The notes below the pieces were generated by a model. It was not told the origin of the DNA. It did not search any database and saw only the letters and a program-made list of their open reading frames with translations. From the IMG/VR virus record IMGVR_UViG_3300029983_000007, positions 248,001 to 312,000 of that record: DNA of 64,000 nucleotides; one strand, written 5' to 3'. This DNA comes from a virus. This document shows positions 58,835 to 64,000 of this stretch, piece after piece; within the stretch, counting starts at the first letter, position 1, and each line of letters starts with the position of its first letter. Made by a program: the position numbers and the translations under genes.

Positions 58835-60295
58835 ATGAATAATAGAAACTTCATATTACATATAAAAGAAGATAAATACAAAAAATTATTAATTGATTAT
58901 ATTTTTAAATATCGTCAATTCGAAAACTTATATCTTATAATATTAAAAGAGAATAAGGATGATTTTAATTTTTTATCTAATTATAAAGTAATGAGAGCTA
59001 TTCTTGCGGAAACTACTGGAGGTAAAGATAAAAATGAAGTTGATTTTATTAGATATAAATATAAAGAAAATGATAAAATGAATGAATTAATTATTTTATC
59101 AAAAAGTCTTAAAATACATAATATTTCAGATTTGATTAAAAGAGTAAAATCAAATTATAAATCTTTTTTCACTAAAATAAGAAATAAAGTTAAAGCCAAC
59201 GTTCCATGTACAAAAAAGTTATCACTATTGACTAAATATTCCATTCTAGTTGATAAAATTGCATTTTCAATAAAGAAAAAGGATAAAATTGGAATCAACT
59301 TGAGTAATAAAATGTTTTATATTGATTTTAAGCATAAAATATTACCAGATAATATACAAAGTCTTAAAGTCGTTTACTCAAATAAAGAAGTTTATTTACA
59401 TTTTAATTACTTGACTGAAGATATATTAAACACAAATAATTCATTAATAAAAGAAGCAGGAATAGATGTAGGTATTAATAATTTATTAGCTATATTTATT
59501 GATGATAAAACATCTAAATCAATAATTGTTGACGGAAATATTTTTAAAACTTATAATTCAAAATTCAACAGGTTCTTGTCTAAACTTAATGAATCAATTT
59601 CTAAAGAAGTCATAGAATTTAAACTCAGTAATACTGGTACTAAATATGCAGTTAAGTGGACTAAAAGAGGAATAGAATTACGTAAATATAAGACATTTAT
59701 TTATGAAAAAAGAAATCGTTATTTTTATGATCAATTTCATAAAGTTAGTAAACGTGTGGTTGAATTATTGAAATTAAATTCTGTAAACAATCTAACAATT
59801 TCATACAATCTAGCTAGATTAAAATATAATGGTGATTGTAAATTAAATAAAAAAGTAAAACAAAATTTCATACAAATTCCTTTCATAAAACTACTAAATT
59901 ACATTCAATATAAAAGTAATGAAGTTGGAATTCAAGTAGATATAATTGATGAATCTTACACATCAAAGTGCTCATGTATTAGTGATAATGTGAATGATCC
60001 GTTAGATAAAGAACTAAATGGTGTTCGTTCTAAAAGAGATTTATTTACTGATAAACTAATAAATAAAACAATGAATGCTGATTTGAACGGTGCTGTCAAT
60101 CATATAAAAAAATCAAACAAAAATAATAATTTTTCTTGGTTGGAAAATTATATGTTTAAACTGTGTAATCCAGTTAAAATTAAATGCGACTACGATTTCT
60201 TTAAATATTTAAAGAATAGTGTGCTCTGGCAAGGAATTTCATCAAAAGAAGTTCAAACGTCACTTCATGTACAAAATTGTACAAGTTTAAGTTGA
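58835..60295 (+). CDS. tnpB: TnpB-type RNA-guided nuclease (IS605 OrfB family)
   Basis: 486 residues. RuvC-I is GIDVGINNL with Asp211. At the RuvC-II position LTISYNLAR (320-328) has no Glu; Glu373 in DESYTSKCS may replace it, as reported for some TnpB groups with a rearranged site. NGVRSKRDLF and NADLNGA (Asp416) complete RuvC-III. Only one Cys pair of the zinc finger remains. The last about 60 residues after the nuclease are unusual. No TnpA transposase is nearby. Active TnpB uses an RNA from the 3' end of its gene as guide. Confidence 0.88.
   Translation: MNNRNFILHIKEDKYKKLLIDYIFKYRQFENLYLIILKENKDDFNFLSNYKVMRAILAETTGGKDKNEVDFIRYKYKENDKMNELIILSKSLKIHNISDLIKRVKSNYKSFFTKIRNKVKANVPCTKKLSLLTKYSILVDKIAFSIKKKDKIGINLSNKMFYIDFKHKILPDNIQSLKVVYSNKEVYLHFNYLTEDILNTNNSLIKEAGIDVGINNLLAIFIDDKTSKSIIVDGNIFKTYNSKFNRFLSKLNESISKEVIEFKLSNTGTKYAVKWTKRGIELRKYKTFIYEKRNRYFYDQFHKVSKRVVELLKLNSVNNLTISYNLARLKYNGDCKLNKKVKQNFIQIPFIKLLNYIQYKSNEVGIQVDIIDESYTSKCSCISDNVNDPLDKELNGVRSKRDLFTDKLINKTMNADLNGAVNHIKKSNKNNNFSWLENYMFKLCNPVKIKCDYDFFKYLKNSVLWQGISSKEVQTSLHVQNCTSLS
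60268..60283 (+). other. Hairpin at the tnpB 3' end
   Basis: TGTACAA-AA-TTGTACA, 7-bp stem, inside the last codons of tnpB. The guide RNA of TnpB systems is made from this region, so the hairpin may belong to it or to the right end of a former element. The exact RNA end cannot be set from sequence. Confidence 0.4.
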
Positions 60296-60316
60296 CGAAT
60301 TTGATTACTGCTGTAT

Positions 60317-60415
60317 ATGTTAAGTAATTTTAATAAAATTAAAGATGATGAATTTCATGAATTAAGAAGACAATATATTGAAAAGTTCAAAATTATTAGA
60401 AGATTATATAAATAA
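60317..60415 (+). CDS. Possible small protein after tnpB
   Basis: 32 codons (MLSNFNKIKDDEFHELRRQ...), charged and helical. It lies where the TnpB guide-RNA tail would be expected to end, so translation is uncertain. Confidence 0.4.
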   Translation: MLSNFNKIKDDEFHELRRQYIEKFKIIRRLYK

Positions 60416-60423
60416 TAAATGTG

Positions 60424-60636
60424 ATGGAAAAATTTAAAATTGGAGATAATGTAATTAAAAATAAAGAAATCTGGATAAGTAATGATTTTGATGGTTGGGG
60501 TAGAGGAATTGGAATTGGTATTGTTATGGAACCTCCATTTGAGATGAATGACAATGAAGTTGATATTAGATGGAACGGTGGTAGATGTTTTGAATTTACA
60601 GAAGAATTAATAAATATTAGTATAGAAAATGAATGA
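60424..60636 (+). CDS. Small SH3/KOW-like protein
   Basis: 70 residues. FKIGDNVI, GIGIGIVMEPPFEMN and DIRWNGGRCFEF are KOW-like strands seen in small phage proteins. I prefer ATG at 60424 to the GTG three bases before. A terminator follows. Confidence 0.78.
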   Translation: MEKFKIGDNVIKNKEIWISNDFDGWGRGIGIGIVMEPPFEMNDNEVDIRWNGGRCFEFTEELINISIENE

Positions 60637-60663
60637 GTAATCACGCATTAAGTATAAAAAAAC

Positions 60664-60698
60664 AAAAGATTGAATGAGTAATCATTCAATCTTTTTTT
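60664..60698 (+). terminator. Terminator
   Basis: A 14-bp stem (AAAAGATTGAATGA and complement, 4-base loop) followed by T7. Confidence 0.87.
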
Positions 60699-60706
60699 AT
60701 AAATTA

Positions 60707-60823
60707 TTACAGGTATTTATTTATAAAATGGCATACTTCAGTTCTTTTTTGGATCCCTCTGTAACTTAGACCTATTAATTTTTTTAGTCCTGCGACGAAC
60801 TTGCTATCGTTTTTCAATGGCAT
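60707..60823 (-). CDS. Possible small basic protein, atypical composition
   Basis: 38 codons: MPLKNDSKFVAGLKKLIGL and on to VCHFINKYL. Codons such as GTC, GCA and CTG are richer in GC than in neighbouring genes. TATATTTG (60844-60851, minus) fits a -7 box with a leader of about 15 bases. The RNA could also fold (GACGAA/TTCGTC), so a small RNA is the alternative. The rest of the 60824-60952 gap shows nothing else clear. Confidence 0.4.
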   Translation of the reverse strand: MPLKNDSKFVAGLKKLIGLSYRGIQKRTEVCHFINKYL

Positions 60824-60952
60824 CGTAGTTCCACTTCGTCTTACAAATATAATATCATAAAATCACCAAGACAGTATGGTATCGCTTGTTGTAATTTCAA
60901 CAAAATGAATAACATAACTTTACAATAATAATACTTTAATAATTTATATTTA

Positions 60953-61333
60953 TTAATTAAAGCTAAAGTTAAAAAATAAAAAATTTAAAATATCATCACA
61001 TTTCCTTATAGAATTAATGAACTCTAATCTATTTTGATATAATGCTTCTAAACCAATTGAAATACCATCAAACTCTTCTAATTTATACTTAGTCCTTGGT
61101 ACATTAAAATAATCATAACCACCAAAAATTTTATGAGTTATCATAGATATATTAGCAAGACAAAAGTGTGTTCTCAAATCAGGTTGTAAGTAAGTATTGT
61201 TAATCTCACTCACTTCCTTTAATGCATATTCTATAAGCTTCCTTTCAACAATATTACGAACAATACCATTAAACTCTATTTGGTGAGTATCAATTGTTAA
61301 TTCTTCTTCTGGTGGATAAACTGCTACTGACAT
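60953..61333 (-). CDS. Hypothetical protein
   Basis: 126 residues (MSVAVYPPEEELTIDTHQIE...). Helical with Cys and Phe near the end. No recognised domain. A TATCTTTG box 39 bases upstream lies in a palindrome. Confidence 0.78.
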   Translation of the reverse strand: MSVAVYPPEEELTIDTHQIEFNGIVRNIVERKLIEYALKEVSEINNTYLQPDLRTHFCLANISMITHKIFGGYDYFNVPRTKYKLEEFDGISIGLEALYQNRLEFINSIRKCDDILNFLFFNFSFN

Positions 61334-61373
61334 AATTATAGTGTTTTTTAATTGTTTGACTTAATTGAATACA

Positions 61374-61408
61374 AAGATACCACATATAATTAATATATGT
61401 GGTATCTT
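61374..61408. promoter_or_regulatory. 15-bp inverted repeat overlapping a -7 box
   Basis: AAGATACCACATATA and its exact complement are separated by ATTAA. The minus-strand TATCTTTG box (61372-61379) lies in its edge. No T run follows on either strand, so it is a weak terminator at best; an operator that controls the gene at 60953 is more likely. Confidence 0.55.
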
Positions 61409-61426
61409 AAAAGTTAAATAATATTA

Positions 61427-61828
61427 TTAATAACTAATATGTATTAAAACGCTATTTCTTACTATGGCTTTTTTAAGAATATCTATAAATTCTGCATGTT
61501 CTTCATCAGTCCAATGCTTATTTTCTTTCATTAAACTTTTTATGTTTATAATATCGCTCTCTTTCATATTTACAATACAATCATTGAGTTCATTATTTTT
61601 ATAGAAAGATTCTTTATCATCTTTTATAATTCCATACTCTCCAATCAAATAAGATAGAAGAACCCAATTATTTCTAAGATAGTAAATCTCTGTTACTAAT
61701 TTCTCAAAGTCTTCAAATATGATTGAATCTTTTTTTTGTTCATCACTATATTCTACATCTTCATATATAACTGGAGTAACTTCCTTATATGAATCCTTTG
61801 TTTTATAAAATGTTATATCAAGTCCCAT
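61427..61828 (-). CDS. Hypothetical protein, MGLDIxFYK type
   Basis: 133 residues. The start MGLDITFYKTKDS matches a family of phage and bacterial hypothetical proteins beginning MGLDI/M; YLRNNWVLLSYLIGE is also typical. The function of the family is unknown. Confidence 0.82.
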   Translation of the reverse strand: MGLDITFYKTKDSYKEVTPVIYEDVEYSDEQKKDSIIFEDFEKLVTEIYYLRNNWVLLSYLIGEYGIIKDDKESFYKNNELNDCIVNMKESDIINIKSLMKENKHWTDEEHAEFIDILKKAIVRNSVLIHISY

Positions 61829-61830
61829 AA

Positions 61831-62124
61831 TTATGTTGTTTTTTCTTTGTGTCTAATCATCAATCCAGTACCACTTGGAGAATTTAAGCAATAATATATT
61901 TCCAGATTATGAGTAACTAAATATCTAATTAATCCATTATATTCTTCTGCTGATACTTCTTTTGATTTTTGTGCTCTCAATTCTGTACCATCAATAAATC
62001 CTTTTGAATACCCTAACTTTCTACCATTCTCAAATGATTCAGTATCATTTTTGTATTTTAAAAGAGTAATTTTAATTCTCATCTCGCATATCATATTAAA
62101 GATATAATCAAAAAATTTTTTCAT
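61831..62124 (-). CDS. Hypothetical protein
   Basis: 97 residues; a hydrophobic start, a GYSKGFIDGTELRA segment and a beta-rich end. It overlaps the upstream gene by 17 bases and is 2 bases from the next. Confidence 0.75.
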   Translation of the reverse strand: MKKFFDYIFNMICEMRIKITLLKYKNDTESFENGRKLGYSKGFIDGTELRAQKSKEVSAEEYNGLIRYLVTHNLEIYYCLNSPSGTGLMIRHKEKTT

Positions 62125-62332
62125 TTGATATTTTATTTAATTTACGTTTTCTATATTCTGATAATGTTATAAATTCATGATATTCAGTTATAAAAACAAC
62201 ATCTTTAAATTCAAGAAATTCAAAAGCAGTTTCATTATTACCAATACAAATAATATGTAATGGTTTAAAAAGTGGAAAATCATTATTCATAACTTTATTA
62301 TTAGTACAAATTACTATATCACCTATTTTCAT
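62108..62332 (-). CDS. GDIV-type protein with K-tail
   Basis: 74 residues from MKIGDIVICTNNKV. IGDIVIC recalls the GDYV core, and the end YRKRKLNKISNEKIF is a K-tail. I chose the ATG that overlaps the upstream stop as ATGA; a longer frame begins 15 bases earlier. Confidence 0.78.
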   Translation of the reverse strand: MKIGDIVICTNNKVMNNDFPLFKPLHIICIGNNETAFEFLEFKDVVFITEYHEFITLSEYRKRKLNKISNEKIF

Positions 62333-62508
62333 AATCCTATTGTCCAATCAATTGGTCCTTCTTCAATATAAACACTTTCATACTTTGTTTGAAGTTCATC
62401 AAAAATGCTACTAATTAGTTCATATTCAGAAACTGTTAAATATCTCTCAATTCTCATATTATCTGTTCCAGATATTTCAAGATTATATAATTTTTTTTCG
62501 GTTTCCAT
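62329..62508 (-). CDS. Hypothetical small protein
   Basis: 59 residues (METEKKLYNLEISGTDN...), acidic, with SEYELISSIFDELQ as a likely helix. Start and stop overlap both neighbours (TAATG and ATGA), which supports it as a gene. Confidence 0.72.
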   Translation of the reverse strand: METEKKLYNLEISGTDNMRIERYLTVSEYELISSIFDELQTKYESVYIEEGPIDWTIGL

Positions 62509-62828
62509 TATATTTTTGGTTTTAAATTTTTAACTTTTTTTCTTCTTAAATATTTTTCAATAACATCAACACCAATTGTATCTAAAAATTTATCATCAAT
62601 TAAAGCCTTAGGATTCATATAGTATTCCCATCCGTCAGCCCACTCATGTAAATTAAAGTCATGATGAAGATCCATAAAAATTTTACTTTTAGTAAATATA
62701 ACATAGATTCTATTATTAAGTATTCCTAAAAATATCATTTCTTCTCCTAAATAAGAACCATCATCTCCATGTGATCTTTCTGTTCTAACTATGCTATCTC
62801 CTTTTTTGAATTTTAAAATTGAACTCAT
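62508..62828 (-). CDS. Hypothetical protein with K-tail
   Basis: 106 residues. FKKGDSIVRTERSHGDDGSY at the start is SH3-like, and the end EKYLRRKKVKNLKPKI is a K-tail variant. Confidence 0.78.
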   Translation of the reverse strand: MSSILKFKKGDSIVRTERSHGDDGSYLGEEMIFLGILNNRIYVIFTKSKIFMDLHHDFNLHEWADGWEYYMNPKALIDDKFLDTIGVDVIEKYLRRKKVKNLKPKI

Positions 62829-62836
62829 TTATTTGT

Positions 62837-63328
62837 TTAAAATTTTGTTGTCCATTTTGGATTAGGTAAATAATTAACCTCTTCATATTTTTTTAATAGT
62901 TTATAAAGTGGTTCCCAATCTGAATCTGGAAAAAACGCTGCCTTATCATCCAGGATCACGTTGAAATACATCTTCTTATCATAGAATCCGAAATTTCCAT
63001 TATTAGATGATATGTTTGGATTTTCATTTATATTATCAAAATGTATAAAATTATTATCAAACTCTTTTATATAATTACTAATTTCATTTTGATATGATGA
63101 TGTCCACATTATTATATGAATATCATTTCTATTAGTTAATATTTGAAGTACTTCTTTTGCGAAAGGATAGAACTCAATAGTTTTATCATTCAAGTTATAA
63201 CTTGGTTTAATTACAGTTGAATGCAAATCTATAACCCAATAAGTTGTATACCATTCTTTTTTAAAAGAATTGGTAAACACCTTATCAATGTATTTAGTCA
63301 TGGATGTCGTTAATAATTCTTCAAACAT
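62837..63328 (-). CDS. HAD-like phosphatase-fold protein
   Basis: 163 residues. YWVIDLHSTVIKP (30-42) is HAD motif I with His in place of the second Asp. IIMWTSSYQNEI is motif II, and NVILDDKAAF motif IV. The WVxDLHxTVxKPxY...FYPFAKEVLQxLT pattern is shared by a phage HAD group. Whether it is catalytic is uncertain because of the His. Confidence 0.82.
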   Translation of the reverse strand: MFEELLTTSMTKYIDKVFTNSFKKEWYTTYWVIDLHSTVIKPSYNLNDKTIEFYPFAKEVLQILTNRNDIHIIMWTSSYQNEISNYIKEFDNNFIHFDNINENPNISSNNGNFGFYDKKMYFNVILDDKAAFFPDSDWEPLYKLLKKYEEVNYLPNPKWTTKF

Positions 63329-63331
63329 ATT

Positions 63332-63640
63332 TTACTTATTATCTATATCAAATTCCTTTTTCAACTCAAGATATCGTTCTAATCTATTTTGTTTCAACCT
63401 TTCGTCTGTTTTCACCTTTTCAATCATTCTTTGATTATATTGCTCATCAGTTTCTTCTATCATTCTACTAATTTCGACATCGAAATATCCATCATGTTCA
63501 TATTTTGTTGTACACTCAGGTTCTATATATTCACAAATGATTATATCATCATCCTGAAATTGTATATGTTTCAATTCTTTCCAAGTAATATTATTATCAG
63601 AAGTTTTAGAAAAAATTATTTTTTTAATTTTCTTTTTCAT
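63332..63640 (-). CDS. Hypothetical protein
   Basis: 102 residues; beta-rich first half (IIFSKTSDNNITWKELKHIQ) and a charged helical end (RLKQNRLERYLELKKEF). Unassigned. Confidence 0.76.
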   Translation of the reverse strand: MKKKIKKIIFSKTSDNNITWKELKHIQFQDDDIIICEYIEPECTTKYEHDGYFDVEISRMIEETDEQYNQRMIEKVKTDERLKQNRLERYLELKKEFDIDNK

Positions 63641-63644
63641 ATTA

Positions 63645-64000
63645 TTAGTCGAATGGTTCTATAATTTTCTTAATATATTTAACTGGTATATCAACTTCAC
63701 AACACAAATGATTTCTATTAGATGACATATCTTGGTTTGAGAAGTTATCATCATAAAAAGTTATACCATCTTTAATTAATTCTTGTGTATCAAGTGCAAC
63801 TATAAATGAATCATCATAATACCTAAACATATCGCCAGTTGTATGTTTAATAGGATACGAAAAGAACAACATTCCTGTATCAACAATTGATTTGTGTTGT
63901 GGTTGGTTAATTTTTAGTCCTTCTTTTTCAATATTTTCTATTCTATCTTCAGTAGTTACATGGTATAAAACATCATATTTGCTAATATCATGCTGATTAA
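63645..64000 (-). CDS. ADP-ribosyltransferase-like protein, 5' end outside window
   Basis: The frame is open to the right edge. LYHVTTEDRIENIEKEGLKI, then FFSYPIKHTTGD and DDSFIVALDTQEL, fit the start and middle of ART-fold proteins of the KptA/DUF4433 type, where YHxT begins the NAD-binding site. Such enzymes act on RNA ends, proteins or DNA. Assigned by eye; the missing start limits confidence. Confidence 0.6.
   Translation of the reverse strand, partial: NQHDISKYDVLYHVTTEDRIENIEKEGLKINQPQHKSIVDTGMLFFSYPIKHTTGDMFRYYDDSFIVALDTQELIKDGITFYDDNFSNQDMSSNRNHLCCEVDIPVKYIKKIIEPFD

Noticed and set aside
58817-60420. Complete IS605 transposon
   Set aside because: No TnpA gene and no convincing left end were found; only tnpB and a 3' hairpin remain.

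Overview
The window is very AT-rich, has no ribosomal or cellular core genes, and is packed with short genes that overlap by 1-4 bases or lie a few bases apart. It reads as part of a large (probably jumbo) bacteriophage genome. Three promoters or promoter sets match the Bacteroidota pattern TTTG-N18..20-TAnnTTTG (23404, 47244, and six copies between 34821 and 36316), so the host is probably a Bacteroidota, perhaps flavobacterial. No head, tail, polymerase or terminase gene is visible. The phage assignment therefore rests on gene style and on typical phage genes: a GIY-YIG homing endonuclease, a lone TnpB, a split CCA-adding enzyme, a bacterial-type PARG, GmhA and a kinase-phosphatase.

The dominant feature is a family of about 55 short proteins that share both ends but differ in the middle. 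The start is usually MKYIKKFE-like ('N-tag': M-K-x-[IL]-K-x-[FY]-E). The end is NKFNL-like ('C-tag': x-K-[FY]-N-[LIV]-stop). They form head-to-tail arrays at 3-3786, 7263-11871, 17256-21431, 29285-32502, 40946-45106 and 55040-57546, with shorter minus-strand groups at 4130-4994, 16146-17161 and 38198-39191. At most junctions the stop of one gene and the start of the next overlap as ATGA inside a nearly constant stretch of about 35 bases. The middles are mainly SH3/KOW-like GDYV domains, ankyrin repeats (8-9 genes), one leucine-rich repeat protein, and unknown folds. Several array genes are broken, fused or reduced to stumps. A PPK2-HAD fusion enzyme (39298) and a few other proteins have a related N-terminal leader without the C-tag. 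The leader resembles the capsid-targeting leaders of T4 internal head proteins, so packaged, injected effectors are my favoured but unproven explanation.

A second block, 32503-36339, has no intact protein gene. On the minus strand it holds several structured RNAs: a large RNA (about 1 kb) rich in GNRA-type hairpins and ending in a terminator, a related shorter RNA tail with its own terminator, a 12-bp-closed multibranch element, a tRNA-sized cloverleaf, and eight copies of a 66-68 nt cloverleaf-like RNA whose stems show compensatory base changes. Six near-identical host-type promoters drive this block leftward. The genome also encodes a CCA-adding enzyme in two separate genes (25030 HD half, 46495 nucleotidyltransferase half) and an RlmN-like radical SAM enzyme (57923), both of which act on RNA.

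The remaining regions hold accessory genes. 4440-7157: small proteins and GmhA. 11937-16094: VWA and zinc-ribbon pair, small membrane and coiled-coil proteins, ribbon-helix-helix plus GIY-YIG endonuclease, cold-shock protein. 21464-23308: zinc protein and four tandem paralogues with a basic C-terminal motif ('K-tail', RKxKLxxL). 23461-26809: PARG, HD protein and sugar-nucleotide epimerase. 26825-29164: small proteins including a secreted beta-barrel. 36340-38203: deoxyribosyltransferase-like enzyme and membrane metalloprotease. 45111-54953: receiver-like protein, CCA nucleotidyltransferase, kinase-phosphatase, LemA-like and MgtC-like membrane proteins. 57541-64000: radical SAM enzyme, TnpB, and minus-strand small genes ending in a partial ADP-ribosyltransferase-like gene. 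Tagged arrays tend to follow a T-tract plus ATATATA motif, while many minus-strand accessory genes follow a TAnnTTTG box, suggesting two transcription classes.
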